From NCBI RefSeq assembly GCF_002743335.1, contig NZ_PDZB01000001.1, positions 186,001-250,000 on the forward strand: DNA of 64,000 nucleotides. Reading direction: 5' to 3'. Shown here one piece after another: positions 29,463 to 38,946 of this stretch. A program made the position numbers and the translations under genes. The DNA comes from Sporosarcina sp. P32b (GTDB lineage: Bacteria; Bacillota; Bacilli; Bacillales_A; Planococcaceae). Below the pieces are notes generated by a model, which worked only from the letters and a program-made list of their open reading frames with translations, had not been told where the DNA came from and ran no database searches. Every line of letters starts with the position of its first letter. Position 1 is the stretch's first letter.

Positions 29463-30656
29463 ATGAGTAGTGAGCTACTCGACGCACTGACAGCTCTTGA
29501 GCAGCAAAAAGGTATTTCAAGAGACGTAATAGTCGATGCAATTGAAGCAGCGCTTGTAACAGCGTACAAACGAAATTTTAACCAAGCACAAAACGTGCGT
29601 GTGGACTTGAACTTAAACAAAGGCACAATGGCTGTCTATTCACGTAAAGACGTAGTTGAGGAAGTAGAAGATGAGCGTTTGCAAATTTCATTGGAAGATG
29701 CACAACTCATCAATCCAGTATATGAACTGACCGATATCGTTGAAGAAGAAGTCACACCGCGTGATTTTGGACGAATCGCAGCCCAAACCGCCAAGCAAGT
29801 AGTAACACAACGTGTACGTGAAGCTGAACGTGGTTTGATCTATGAAGAGTATATTGATCGTGAAGAGGACATTGTAAATGGAATCGTAGAGCGTATGGAT
29901 CCGAAGAACTTATTCGTTGGTTTAGGAAAAGTGGAAGCGGTATTACCGTCAAGCGAACAAATTCAAACAGAAACATATGCGCCACACGATCGCATTAAAG
30001 TATACATTACAAAAGTTGAAAGAACAGCGCGTGGACCGCAAGTGTTTGTTTCGAGAACACATCCAGGCCTATTACGACGTTTATTTGAACTTGAAGTGCC
30101 TGAAATATATGATGGTACAGTAGAAATCAAATCGATTGCACGTGAAGCGGGAGACCGTTCAAAAATCTCTGTTTACACAACAAACGAAGAAGTAGATCCA
30201 GTAGGTTCTTGTGTAGGTTCAAGAGGGGCACGAGTACAAACCATTTCGAATGAATTGAATGGCGAAAAAGTCGATATCGTAGAGTGGTCTGAAGACCCGG
30301 TTATCTTCGTGGCAAATGCTTTGAGTCCTTCAAAAGTAATTGATGTACAAGTAAATGAAGAAGAGCGTTCCACTACGGTTGTTGTTCCAGATTATCAACT
30401 TTCATTAGCTATCGGAAAAAGAGGTCAGAATGCACGATTGGCTGCTAAATTAACGGGCTGGAAAATTGATATTAAAAGTGAAACAGATGCAAGGGAATTA
30501 GGGATCTATCCTCGTGAAGAATCTCTTGCAGTTCCGTTAGAAGAGTTAGAGGCTAATACAGATGAGTTCTTGGAAGCTTATGAGTATGAAGAAGAAACAC
30601 CAGCTGAATCAGTTGAAGATTTTGATTTATACGCAGATGAAGAAAAAGAAGATTGA
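29463..30656 (+). CDS. nusA: Transcription termination/antitermination factor NusA
   Basis: This protein has 397 residues from ATG 29463, eight bases after GGAG at 29451-29454; GTG 29454 and ATG 29457 are too close to that site. Domains in order: N-terminal RNA polymerase-binding domain (SSELLDALTALEQQKGISRD), S1 (about 135-200), KH1 (DPVGSCVGSRGARVQTI) and KH2 (LAIGKRGQNARLAAKLTGW). It ends with an acidic 45-residue tail rich in Glu, longer than the B. subtilis protein. NusA modulates pausing and intrinsic termination. A small imperfect hairpin (29395-29419) lies in the gap from rimP. Confidence 0.98.
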   Translation: MSSELLDALTALEQQKGISRDVIVDAIEAALVTAYKRNFNQAQNVRVDLNLNKGTMAVYSRKDVVEEVEDERLQISLEDAQLINPVYELTDIVEEEVTPRDFGRIAAQTAKQVVTQRVREAERGLIYEEYIDREEDIVNGIVERMDPKNLFVGLGKVEAVLPSSEQIQTETYAPHDRIKVYITKVERTARGPQVFVSRTHPGLLRRLFELEVPEIYDGTVEIKSIAREAGDRSKISVYTTNEEVDPVGSCVGSRGARVQTISNELNGEKVDIVEWSEDPVIFVANALSPSKVIDVQVNEEERSTTVVVPDYQLSLAIGKRGQNARLAAKLTGWKIDIKSETDARELGIYPREESLAVPLEELEANTDEFLEAYEYEEETPAESVEDFDLYADEEKED

Positions 30657-30671
30657 TTTGGAAAGGATTGC

Positions 30672-30956
30672 ATGCTGATGTCGAACAATCGGAAAATCCC
30701 TTTGCGTAAATGTGCAGCGACTGGTGACATGTTACCCAAAAAAGAAATGATTCGAATTGTCCGTACGAAAGAAGGCGAAGTATTCGTAGATTTGACAGGA
30801 AAGAAGTCAGGCCGCGGTACATATGTTTCCAAAACGGAGGATGCCGTAGAAAAAGCACGTAAGCAACACTCGATTGAACATCAATTGGGTGTCAAAGTAC
30901 CGGAGCAAATCTATGAAGACCTTTTGCATGCAATTCGTCGAGAGGCAATTAAATGA
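30672..30956 (+). CDS. rnpM: RNase P modulator RnpM (YlxR)
   Basis: This 94-residue YlxR-family (DUF448) protein has the conserved N-terminus KIPLRKCAATGDMLPKKEMI and the GRGTYVSKTEDAV segment. YlxR of B. subtilis has recently been shown to bind the RNase P RNA and was renamed RnpM; it had earlier been described as a nucleoid-associated regulator. ATG 30672 is 5 bases from GAAAGG; ATG 30678 is an alternative. It overlaps ylxQ by 4 bases. Confidence 0.93.
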   Translation: MLMSNNRKIPLRKCAATGDMLPKKEMIRIVRTKEGEVFVDLTGKKSGRGTYVSKTEDAVEKARKQHSIEHQLGVKVPEQIYEDLLHAIRREAIK

Positions 30957-31303
30957 CAAAAGATCCGACAAAGATTTATCAACTACTTGGTATGGCAGCC
31001 CGCGCACGTAAAATTGCAACGGGTGAAGATTTAGTCGTACAGGCGGTTCGTTCAGGCGAAGCGCATCTGGTCATCCTATCAGGTGATGCATCTAAGAACA
31101 CAATGAAAAAATTAACGAATAAATGTAATACGTATAACGTTGAGAAGTATGTATTTGGAGGCCGTGAAGAACTAGGGCATGCAATTGGAAAAGAAGCTCG
31201 AGTCGTCTTGGCACTTACAGATAAAGGATTCGCTAAAAAGTTATCCGAGCTTCTCAATGAATTTAATCGGGGGTGGGCTAATGACGAAAATGAAAGTACA
31301 TGA
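30953..31303 (+). CDS. ylxQ: L7Ae-type RNA-binding protein YlxQ
   Basis: This 116-residue protein of the ribosomal L7Ae/L30e/S12e family has [19 protein letters not shown], the central [20 protein letters not shown] and [18 protein letters not shown]. YlxQ-type proteins bind kink-turn RNA; the cellular target is not settled. It starts at ATG 30953 overlapping rnpM (ATGA) and its last 23 bases overlap infB, so it is tightly coupled within the nusA operon. Confidence 0.92.
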   Translation: MTKDPTKIYQLLGMAARARKIATGEDLVVQAVRSGEAHLVILSGDASKNTMKKLTNKCNTYNVEKYVFGGREELGHAIGKEARVVLALTDKGFAKKLSELLNEFNRGWANDENEST

Positions 31304-33569
31304 ATATGCCAGATCAATAGGAAAAACAAGTAGAGATCTTGCTGCAGAATTACTGAAGAGTGATATTGTGATTAAAAGCCATATGGAAGAACTGGATCCA
31401 GTTTCAATTGCAAAATTAGATGAAAAGTTCGGAGACTTGAAAAAGCCTGAGGTGAAAACTACTACAGTTAAGCCAGCGAGCAAACCAGCAAACCAAAGAA
31501 CGGATCGTCCAAGCAATACAAATAAACCAGCCGCAGCACAAGGTACTAACCGTCCTGCTAGTAGCCAAGGCGGATCGAATCGCCCAGCTTCAACACGTCC
31601 TCAAGGACCATCTACATCAGCTCCAAAAGCGGGTAGCACTCAGCCACCACGTCAAGGGCAAGGTGCGGGTTCATCTCGTCCAGCTGGCGGAGGCGGACGT
31701 CCAGGCGGCGGTCGCGGTGGAAGACCACCAGCGCGCGGTATTAACCAAGGACGCCGTAGATACCGTCCGGCAGTACCAGCACAAAAGGTTGAAGTACCAC
31801 TACCGGATAAAATTACTTTTTATGAGTCATTATCAGTAGGTGAGCTAGCTAAGAAATTAGGTAAAGAACCTTCTGAGATTATCAAAAAGTTGTTCATGCT
31901 AGGTGTAATGGCGACGATTAACCAAGAATTAGATAAAGATGCAATTGAGTTAATTTGTGCCGAATACGAGGTTGAAGTTGAAGAAGAGATCCGTATTGAC
32001 GTAACTGACTTGGAAATTTATTTCGAAGATCCTGAAGAGGAAGAAGAAGTACCAGGTGAACTAACAGAAAGACCACCAGTTGTCACAATTATGGGTCACG
32101 TTGACCATGGTAAAACGACGTTGCTTGACTCAATTCGTAACACTAAAGTAACACAAGGTGAAGCGGGTGGAATTACGCAGCATATTGGTGCGTATCAAAT
32201 TACAGCGAGCGGCAAGAAAATCACATTCCTAGATACACCAGGTCACGAAGCTTTCACAACGATGAGAGCACGTGGTGCGAAAATTACAGACTTAACCATT
32301 CTAGTTGTAGCAGCGGATGATGGTGTTATGCCACAAACAATTGAAGCGATTAACCATGCGAAAGCAGCAGAAGTTCCAATTATTGTAGCAGTTAATAAAA
32401 TGGATAAGCCTTCTGCCAATCCTGATCGCGTTATGCAAGAATTAACTGAACACGGTTTAGTTGCAGAAGACTGGGGTGGCGATACAATTTTCGTGCCGAT
32501 TTCCGCACTAAAAGGTGAAGGTATTGACCAGTTACTTGAAATGATTCTATTAGTTGCAGAAGTAGGAGAATTTACTGCTGATACTTCTATTAGAGCTAGA
32601 GGTACTGTAATTGAAGCGCAGCTAGACAAAGGAAAAGGTTCTGTTGCTACATTGCTTGTACAAAATGGTACATTACATGTAGGAGATCCAATCGTTGTCG
32701 GAAATACGTACGGTCGTGTTCGGGCAATGGTCAGTGACCTTGGTCGTCGCGTAAAAGAAGCAGGACCTTCAACTCCAGTAGAAATTACAGGGTTGAGCGA
32801 TGTTCCGTTTGCAGGGGATCGCTTCGTCGTATTTAAAGATGAAAAAACTGCCCGCCAAATTGGTGAAACACGTGCTGGAGAAGCACTTCAAGAACAGCGT
32901 GTGGAGAAAACACGTGTAACACTTGATAACTTGTTTGATCAAATGAAACAAGGTGAAATGAAAGAATTGAACTTAATTGTTAAAGCAGACGTACAGGGTG
33001 CGGTCGAGGCAATGGCTTCTTCTCTTATGAAGATTGAAGTAGAAGGCGTTAACGTCAAAATTATCCACACAGGTGCAGGGGCGATCAATGAGTCCGATAT
33101 TTCTTTGGCAGCTGCATCTAACGCAATCGTTATTGGATTTAACGTACGTCCAGATACGAATGCAAAACGTGCTGCAGAAGCAGAAGGCGTAGACATTCGT
33201 CTGCACCGCGTCATTTATAAAGTGATTGAAGAAATCGAATCAGCTATGACTGGCTTACTTGACCCTGAGTATGAGGAGAAGGTAATAGGTCAAGCGGAAG
33301 TTCGTGAAACGTTTAAAGTATCGAAGATTGGAACGATTGCAGGAAGCTATGTAATCGATGGTAAAATCACAAGAGACGCTGGCGTTCGCGTTTTGCGCGA
33401 TAATATTGTAGTCTTTGAAGGCGAACTGGATACATTAAAGCGTTTCAAAGATGATGCAAAAGAAGTTGCAAAAGGTTATGAATGTGGTATCACAATTAAA
33501 AAATTCAATGATGTCAAAGAAGGAGATATCATCGAAGCGTACGTAATGGAAGAAATTAAAAGAGTATGA
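31281..33569 (+). CDS. infB: Translation initiation factor IF-2
   Basis: ATG 31281 follows GGGGGTGGG and gives 762 residues beginning [20 protein letters not shown]; earlier in-frame codons lie deep inside ylxQ. The N-terminal domain is followed by a disordered linker (about 55-165) rich in Pro, Ser and Arg, with a Gly/Arg run near residues 130-150. The G domain has G1 at 272-279 (GHVDHGKT), [21 protein letters not shown] and SALKGEG. The C-terminal domains bind fMet-tRNA. The protein is longer than B. subtilis IF-2 because of the linker. Confidence 0.98.
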   Translation: MTKMKVHEYARSIGKTSRDLAAELLKSDIVIKSHMEELDPVSIAKLDEKFGDLKKPEVKTTTVKPASKPANQRTDRPSNTNKPAAAQGTNRPASSQGGSNRPASTRPQGPSTSAPKAGSTQPPRQGQGAGSSRPAGGGGRPGGGRGGRPPARGINQGRRRYRPAVPAQKVEVPLPDKITFYESLSVGELAKKLGKEPSEIIKKLFMLGVMATINQELDKDAIELICAEYEVEVEEEIRIDVTDLEIYFEDPEEEEEVPGELTERPPVVTIMGHVDHGKTTLLDSIRNTKVTQGEAGGITQHIGAYQITASGKKITFLDTPGHEAFTTMRARGAKITDLTILVVAADDGVMPQTIEAINHAKAAEVPIIVAVNKMDKPSANPDRVMQELTEHGLVAEDWGGDTIFVPISALKGEGIDQLLEMILLVAEVGEFTADTSIRARGTVIEAQLDKGKGSVATLLVQNGTLHVGDPIVVGNTYGRVRAMVSDLGRRVKEAGPSTPVEITGLSDVPFAGDRFVVFKDEKTARQIGETRAGEALQEQRVEKTRVTLDNLFDQMKQGEMKELNLIVKADVQGAVEAMASSLMKIEVEGVNVKIIHTGAGAINESDISLAAASNAIVIGFNVRPDTNAKRAAEAEGVDIRLHRVIYKVIEEIESAMTGLLDPEYEEKVIGQAEVRETFKVSKIGTIAGSYVIDGKITRDAGVRVLRDNIVVFEGELDTLKRFKDDAKEVAKGYECGITIKKFNDVKEGDIIEAYVMEEIKRV

Positions 33570-33844
33570 TTGTTTACGCGGAATGTTCTTTCCACATCCC
33601 ATCAGCGGCCTCATTAAAAGACAAACGAGCCGTCTTGAACCGGATGAAGGATCGGGTGAAAAACTCCTATAATGTATCGGTTGCTGAAATTGATCATCAG
33701 GACTTATGGCAACGTACCACATTTGCTTTAGTTTCTGTGGCATCTTCCAAAGATGCCGCAGAACGAGAAGTGAGACGTGCAATTCGTCTGTTTGAATCCA
33801 ATCCCGATTGGGAAATGACTACGTGTACAGTAGACTACTTATGA
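33566..33844 (+). CDS. ylxP: YlxP-family protein (DUF503)
   Basis: This 92-residue protein of the DUF503 family has [22 protein letters not shown] and [23 protein letters not shown]. The function is not well established; conserved linkage with infB and rbfA suggests a role in ribosome assembly, which is inference. The ATG overlaps the infB stop (ATGA). No membrane or signal segment. Confidence 0.92.
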   Translation: MIVYAECSFHIPSAASLKDKRAVLNRMKDRVKNSYNVSVAEIDHQDLWQRTTFALVSVASSKDAAEREVRRAIRLFESNPDWEMTTCTVDYL

Positions 33845-33866
33845 GCAAAGAACGAGGTGAATTGCC

Positions 33867-34217
33867 ATGTCAGTGCGTGCTAATCGTGTAGCCGAGCAAA
33901 TGAAGAAAGAGTTGGGCGATATTATCGGCCAAAAACTAAAAGATCCGCGTATCGGATTTGTGACGGTGACTGGTGTAGATGTAACTGGAGATTTACAACA
34001 AGCGAAAGTCTTTATTTCTGTTCTAGGGACAGATAAAGAAAAGGAAGATTCTTTACTTGGCCTCTCTAAAGCAAAAGGTTTCATCCGATCAGAAATTGGT
34101 CAGAGAATCCGCTTACGCAAAACACCTGAAATTGAATTCGAGATCGATGAATCAGTCGCTTACGGTAACCGGATTGAAAGCTTGATTCGCAAAGTAAATG
34201 ACGAAACCGAACAATAA
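33867..34217 (+). CDS. rbfA: Ribosome-binding factor A
   Basis: This 116-residue KH-like RbfA has [20 protein letters not shown], the [20 protein letters not shown] segment and [14 protein letters not shown]. It is a 30S late-maturation factor acting on the 16S rRNA 5' end. ACGAGGTG precedes ATG 33867. A hairpin follows before truB. Confidence 0.97.
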   Translation: MSVRANRVAEQMKKELGDIIGQKLKDPRIGFVTVTGVDVTGDLQQAKVFISVLGTDKEKEDSLLGLSKAKGFIRSEIGQRIRLRKTPEIEFEIDESVAYGNRIESLIRKVNDETEQ

Positions 34218-34223
34218 ACACGA

Positions 34224-34268
34224 GGAGGAAGTTCATAGTCGCTTAGGCGGCATGACTTCCTCCCTTCT
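34224..34268 (+). terminator. Hairpin between rbfA and truB
   Basis: GGAGGAAGTTCAT (34224-34236) pairs with ATGACTTCCTCC (34252-34263) with one bulged base, enclosing a 15-base loop. The tail CTTCTTAC is only pyrimidine-rich, so it may be a weak terminator or an RNA processing element. Confidence 0.55.
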
Positions 34269-34313
34269 TACATAGAGCAAGTTTTTTGAATGAATTGAGG
34301 AAGAAGGGGTAAG

Positions 34314-35225
34314 ATGAACGGTATTCTGCCTTTGTGGAAAGAAAAAGGTATGACGTCGCATGACTGTGTCTTTAAACTACGAAAGATATTACGGACAAAA
34401 AAAGTGGGACATACAGGTACCTTGGATCCTGAAGTAGAAGGTGTCTTGCCTATCTGTATAGGAAGAGCCACAAAAGTCGCTTCTTATATTACAGATGCAG
34501 GTAAAGAGTATATCGCCACAGTTTCTATAGGGCGCTCCACGGAAACCGAAGATGCGCAAGGTGTGACTGTAACGAGTGATTTGACACACAAAGAATTCAC
34601 GAGGAACCAAATTGAAGAGGTATTACAGCAACTAACAGGGGAAATCACACAAATTCCACCTATGTATTCGGCGGTAAAAGTAAACGGCAGACGTCTCTAT
34701 GAATATGCGCGAAAAGGCATCGAAGTAGAACGGCCGGTACGTAAAGTACAGATCGATCAAATTGATTTATTGAATGAAGATCAATTTTTTAGTGGTGAAG
34801 AAATAACATTTTCTATTAGAGTGCGATGTGGTAAGGGAACGTATATCCGGACGTTAGCTGTACAAATTGGCGAACTTCTCGGATATCCAGCACATATGGA
34901 TTCGTTAGTCCGAACTGTTTCCGGGAATTTTGATGAATCACATTGTAAAACTCTCGCAGAAGTGGCACAAGTGATGGAACTAGATCAAGTGCAGACGATC
35001 TTGCGTCCGATCGAAGAAGTATTGACTGAATTTCCGCAACTTGAAATCGAAGAGTCTTCATTGGAATCTATACAGAATGGTCAAGTGCTTCCCGCGGTAC
35101 CGCTTCTAACTGATCATCCGTCCATCATGATGATGTTCGAAGGTCGTGTGTTGGCAATCTATCAAAATCATCCAACAAAACCTGGGTTAATGAAACCCGA
35201 AAAAATGTTGCTAGCTAGTGAGTGA
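34314..35225 (+). CDS. truB: tRNA pseudouridine-55 synthase TruB
   Basis: This 303-residue enzyme has the catalytic Asp D38 in the signature VGHTGTLDPEVEGVLPICIG, followed by TEDAQG, and later IPPMYSAVKVNGRRLYEYAR and RVRCGKGTYIRTLA. It makes Psi55 in the T-loop of tRNAs. A C-terminal PUA-like section is present. The AAGGGGTAAG site precedes ATG 34314. ribF follows after 12 bases. Confidence 0.98.
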   Translation: MNGILPLWKEKGMTSHDCVFKLRKILRTKKVGHTGTLDPEVEGVLPICIGRATKVASYITDAGKEYIATVSIGRSTETEDAQGVTVTSDLTHKEFTRNQIEEVLQQLTGEITQIPPMYSAVKVNGRRLYEYARKGIEVERPVRKVQIDQIDLLNEDQFFSGEEITFSIRVRCGKGTYIRTLAVQIGELLGYPAHMDSLVRTVSGNFDESHCKTLAEVAQVMELDQVQTILRPIEEVLTEFPQLEIEESSLESIQNGQVLPAVPLLTDHPSIMMMFEGRVLAIYQNHPTKPGLMKPEKMLLASE

Positions 35226-35237
35226 GGAGAGATAGAA

Positions 35238-36176
35238 ATGGAAATCTATAGATTACGATATCCCGATTCGGTAAACATTCGACAATATCATGCATCTTCT
35301 TTAGCTATTGGATTTTTTGACGGTGTACATAAAGGACATCAAGAAGTCATTCGCAATGCGAAAAAAATCGCAAATGATTTATCGGTAGAGACAGCTGTCA
35401 TGACATTCGATCCCCATCCATCACAGCTATTTTCAGGAAAAAACGTTGGATATATTACACCGATTGAAGAGAAAGTCAGAGTGCTCGAATCACTTGGTGT
35501 GGATACGTTATTCATTGTCAGTTTTGATTGGGAACTGGCTAGTCTTTCACCGCAAAGATTTATCGATATCTTTATCAAAGAGCTTGAGGTCAAACATGTT
35601 ACTGCTGGCTTTGATTTTACGTTTGGCTCGAAAGGTTCTGGGACGATGAAAGATATGCAAGAGCTTTCGGAGGGTAAGTATGGAACAACTGTCATTTCTA
35701 AAGTGACCTTCGATCAAGAGAACAAAGTATCGTCGACGGAAATTCGGCGACTGTTATCTAACGGTGATGTAGAAGCAGCAGCAGTACTTCTCGGTCGTCC
35801 ATTCCGTACATTGGGTGAAGTGATACATGGAGAGAAACGGGGCCGTCAGCTAGGTTTCCCTACAGCTAATATCCAAACTGCTGAGGAACATATAGTTCCT
35901 GCCAATGGTGTATATGCCGTACGTTGCCTGATCGGAGATACTTGGTACCGAGGTGTCTGCAATATGGGTGTGAAGCCAACATTCCATGATCCAGAACACC
36001 GGATTCCTACAGCTGAGGTGCATCTGCTGGACGTGAATATGGATCTCTACGGACAGAAAATGGCGATTGAATGGTTGTATCGTATACGTTCTGAACAAAA
36101 ATTCGATTCACTTGATGCATTAAAAACACAAATTGCTAAAGACAAGCAAACAGCAAAGGACTTATTAAACGACTAG
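35238..36176 (+). CDS. ribF: Bifunctional riboflavin kinase/FMN adenylyltransferase
   Basis: This 312-residue protein has an N-terminal nucleotidyltransferase domain (AIGFFDGVHKGHQEVI, MTFDPHPSQLF, GFDFTFGSKGSGTM, SSTEIRRLLSNGDV). The C-terminal riboflavin kinase domain carries GRQLGFPTANIQ and GVYAVRC. It makes FMN and FAD. Named ribC in B. subtilis. GAGGAGAG lies before ATG 35238. It ends the nusA-infB gene run before the separately promoted rpsO. Confidence 0.97.
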   Translation: MEIYRLRYPDSVNIRQYHASSLAIGFFDGVHKGHQEVIRNAKKIANDLSVETAVMTFDPHPSQLFSGKNVGYITPIEEKVRVLESLGVDTLFIVSFDWELASLSPQRFIDIFIKELEVKHVTAGFDFTFGSKGSGTMKDMQELSEGKYGTTVISKVTFDQENKVSSTEIRRLLSNGDVEAAAVLLGRPFRTLGEVIHGEKRGRQLGFPTANIQTAEEHIVPANGVYAVRCLIGDTWYRGVCNMGVKPTFHDPEHRIPTAEVHLLDVNMDLYGQKMAIEWLYRIRSEQKFDSLDALKTQIAKDKQTAKDLLND

Positions 36177-36189
36177 TTGGTTGTTGCAA

Positions 36190-36217
36190 CTGACATAATG
36201 CCGTGATATGATACAAT
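36190..36217 (+). promoter_or_regulatory. Promoter of rpsO
   Basis: CTGACA (36190-36195, 5 of 6 to TTGACA) is 16 bases from TACAAT (36212-36217, 5 of 6), which has an extended -10 TG (TGATACAAT). A start near 36224 gives an 84-base leader before rpsO. Confidence 0.75.
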
Positions 36218-36307
36218 AGTGTTCAATACACGAACCTCTTCTTGGCAACACGAGTCACCAACGTTTGCTCGGGAGACGGGGATACTTTTATTTAGGAGGT
36301 GAAAAGG
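36218..36307 (+). ncRNA. rpsO 5' leader, probable S15 autoregulatory RNA
   Basis: The leader contains GTTC (36221-36224) pairing with GAAC (36232-36235), TTGG pairing with CCAA, and CGAG pairing with CTCG, then AGGAGGTG. S15 is known to bind and repress its own mRNA leader in Bacillales and other groups. That this particular leader is such an element is inferred from context and compact pairing; I cannot assign the exact Rfam class. Confidence 0.5.
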
Positions 36308-36577
36308 ATGGCTATTACACAAGAGCGCAAAGCTGAATTGATCAACGAATTCAAGACTCATGAAAATGATACTGGATCTGCTGATGTTCAGATTGCTATC
36401 CTTACTGAAGAGATCAATAACCTGAACGGCCACTTACGTACTCACAAGAAAGATCACCACTCACGTCGTGGTTTGTACAAAATGGTTGGTACACGTCGTC
36501 GTCTATTGAGATATCTTCGTGAAACTAACGTTCAACGTTACCGTGATCTTATTGCATCACTTGGCTTACGCCGTTAA
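36308..36577 (+). CDS. rpsO: 30S ribosomal protein S15
   Basis: This 89-residue S15 ([60 protein letters not shown]) has the invariant rRNA-binding loop. The start is ATG 36308, seven bases after AGGAGGTG; GTG 36299 overlaps the ribosome site and is rejected. S15 is a primary 16S rRNA binder. A canonical terminator follows. Confidence 0.99.
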   Translation: MAITQERKAELINEFKTHENDTGSADVQIAILTEEINNLNGHLRTHKKDHHSRRGLYKMVGTRRRLLRYLRETNVQRYRDLIASLGLRR

Positions 36578-36587
36578 TAAGACTGAG

Positions 36588-36610
36588 AAGCGGGCTTTGC
36601 CCGCTTTTTT
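36588..36610 (+). terminator. Intrinsic terminator after rpsO
   Basis: AAGCGGGC and GCCCGCTT form a compact GC-rich hairpin with a TTT loop followed by TTTTTT. Confidence 0.95.
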
Positions 36611-36642
36611 CTATGGAATTAAGATGAAATATTTCGCATACA

Positions 36643-36660
36643 TGTATCACTTTTGATACA
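36643..36660 (+). repeat. Perfect 7-bp inverted repeat upstream of pnp
   Basis: TGTATCA and TGATACA are separated by CTTT, 57 bases before the pnp start. It may be an mRNA hairpin relevant to PNPase leader control or a protein-binding site; nothing further can be said. Confidence 0.45.
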
Positions 36661-36716
36661 CTATTACTAATTACATACTAGATGTATACAGTTTTACAAT
36701 AGAGAGGAGTTCTACA

Positions 36717-38867
36717 ATGTCAGAACAGAAAAAAGTTTATACACTCGATTGGGCTGGACGTACGCTTACAATCGAAGCCGGCCAACTTGCAAAGCAAGCT
36801 AACGGTGCGGTGCTCGTTCGATATGGCGAAACAACAGTACTTTCCACGGTGACAGCTTCCAAGAAACCAAAACCTCTAGACTTCTTCCCACTTACAGTGA
36901 ATTATGAAGAACGCATGTACTCGGTTGGTAAAATTCCTGGAGGATTTATCAAGCGTGAAGGACGTCCTTCAGAAAATGCAGTGCTGACTAGCCGGTTGAT
37001 TGACCGTCCAATCAGACCTTTATTCCCTGATGGCTTCCGTAACGATGTACAAGTAATTTCACTTGTTATGTCAGTAGATCAAGACTGTTCATCTGAGATT
37101 TCAGCAATGATCGGTTCATCTTTGGCTTTATCCATCTCGGATATTCCATTTGATGGTCCAATTGCAGGCGTTCAAGTAGGTCGTATCGATGGAGAATTCA
37201 TCGTCAACCCTACACCGAGTCAGCTTGAAACTTCAGAAATTGATTTAGTCGTTGCAGGAACAAAAGATGCAATCAACATGGTAGAAGCAGGAGCTAAAGA
37301 AGTTTCTGAAGAGATCATGTTAGAAGCGATTATGTTTGGTCACGATCAAATTAAAAAATTAGTCGAATTCCAAGAGAAAATTATAGCTGAAATTGGCAAA
37401 CCGAAGTTTGAAATAGAATTATTCGAGCTGGATGCAGACATCAGCAAAGAAGTTAAAGATCGTTGTGAAAATGAACTAATGGCAGCAATCCAGACTGAAG
37501 AAAAGCATGCACGTGAAGAAGCGATCAACGAAGTGAAAGCTTCGGTTCTTGAGCATTACACAGAAGCTGAAGCTGACGATGCTACAATTAAGCAAGTAAA
37601 AGCTGTTCTAGAGCAAATGGTGAAAGATGAAGTACGTCGTCTAATTACAGTCGACAAAGTTCGTCCAGATGGCCGTGGTCTTGACGAAATTCGTCCACTA
37701 TCATCTGAAACAGGACTTCTACCTCGCTCCCATGGTTCTGCATTATTCACACGTGGACAAACGCAAGTGCTAAGTGTATGTACACTAGGTGCGCTTGGTG
37801 AAAATCAAATCATTGATGGTTTAGGTTCAGATGAGTCTAAGCGCTTCATGCATCATTATAACTTCCCGAACTTCAGTGTTGGTGAAACAGGCCCAATTCG
37901 TGGTCCAGGCCGTCGTGAAATTGGTCATGGTGCATTAGGAGAGCGGGCATTACAGCCTATGCTTCCGAATGAAGTGGAATTCCCATACACAATGCGTCTA
38001 GTTGCAGAAGTATTGGAGTCTAATGGTTCTTCTTCACAAGCATCAATCTGTGCCTCTACAATGGCTATGATGGACGCTGGTGTACCACTTAAAGCTCCAG
38101 TAGCAGGAATTGCTATGGGATTGATCAAAAAAGATGAAGATTATTCTATTCTGTCAGATATTCAAGGAATGGAAGATCACTTAGGCGATATGGACTTTAA
38201 AGTAGCAGGTACTAATAATGGTATTACTGCCCTTCAAATGGATATCAAAATCGACGGATTATCTCGTCAGATATTAGAAGAATCTCTTGCACAAGCAAAA
38301 ATTGGTCGTATCAAAATTCTAGATCATATGTTGACTACAATTTCTTCAACACGTGAAGAATTATCTGAGTACGCTCCGAAGATTATCGTCATCCATATTA
38401 AACCGGACAAGATTCGTGATGTAATTGGACCTGGTGGAAAAGTAATTAATAAAATTATCGAAGAAACTCAAGTGAAAATCGATACAGAGCAAGACGGAAC
38501 GATATATATCGCGTCACCAAACTCTGAAATGAATGAAAAAGCCAAGAAAATGATTGAAAATATCGTACGTGAAGCAAAAGTAGGCGAGTACTACTTGGCA
38601 AAGGTTAAGCGTATTGAGAAGTTTGGCGCATTCTTGGAAATCTTCCCTGGCAAAGATGGCTTGCTTCATATTTCTGAAATTCAGGAAGCACGTACCAAAG
38701 AAGTGGAAGATGTATTAAAATTAGATGATGAGCTATTTGTAAAAGTAATTGAAATCGACAGACAAGGTCGGGTAAATCTTTCACGAAAAGTAGTCATTCT
38801 AGAAGAAAAAGAAAAAGAGCAAAAACAAGAACCAAAACAAGAACAAGAACAAGCTAGCAAAGAGTAA
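36717..38867 (+). CDS. pnp: Polynucleotide phosphorylase
   Basis: This 716-residue 3'-5' exoribonuclease has two RNase PH domains: the first with [20 protein letters not shown], the second with [21 protein letters not shown] helical middle region separates them. A KH domain follows near 555-620 ([15 protein letters not shown]), then an S1 domain near 625-690 ([19 protein letters not shown]). The tail is a Lys/Glu/Gln-rich low-complexity stretch, slightly longer than in B. subtilis. It degrades mRNA with RNases Y and J, both of which are also in this window. The ribosome site is AGAGGAG before ATG 36717. Confidence 0.99.
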   Translation: MSEQKKVYTLDWAGRTLTIEAGQLAKQANGAVLVRYGETTVLSTVTASKKPKPLDFFPLTVNYEERMYSVGKIPGGFIKREGRPSENAVLTSRLIDRPIRPLFPDGFRNDVQVISLVMSVDQDCSSEISAMIGSSLALSISDIPFDGPIAGVQVGRIDGEFIVNPTPSQLETSEIDLVVAGTKDAINMVEAGAKEVSEEIMLEAIMFGHDQIKKLVEFQEKIIAEIGKPKFEIELFELDADISKEVKDRCENELMAAIQTEEKHAREEAINEVKASVLEHYTEAEADDATIKQVKAVLEQMVKDEVRRLITVDKVRPDGRGLDEIRPLSSETGLLPRSHGSALFTRGQTQVLSVCTLGALGENQIIDGLGSDESKRFMHHYNFPNFSVGETGPIRGPGRREIGHGALGERALQPMLPNEVEFPYTMRLVAEVLESNGSSSQASICASTMAMMDAGVPLKAPVAGIAMGLIKKDEDYSILSDIQGMEDHLGDMDFKVAGTNNGITALQMDIKIDGLSRQILEESLAQAKIGRIKILDHMLTTISSTREELSEYAPKIIVIHIKPDKIRDVIGPGGKVINKIIEETQVKIDTEQDGTIYIASPNSEMNEKAKKMIENIVREAKVGEYYLAKVKRIEKFGAFLEIFPGKDGLLHISEIQEARTKEVEDVLKLDDELFVKVIEIDRQGRVNLSRKVVILEEKEKEQKQEPKQEQEQASKE

Positions 38868-38877
38868 TCAATACGTT

Positions 38878-38922
38878 AAAAAAGCCTCTTCCTGCACAAG
38901 TTGCGGCGAAGAAGGCTTTTTG
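38878..38922 (+). terminator. Intrinsic terminator after pnp
   Basis: AAAAAGCCTCTTC pairs with GAAGAAGGCTTTTT with one bulge, enclosing a short inner stem (CCTGC..TTGCGG), and ends in TTTTT. It lies directly before the M16 peptidase gene. Confidence 0.85.
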
Positions 38923-38946
38923 TACTTTATATAAGGAGTGAAGTCT

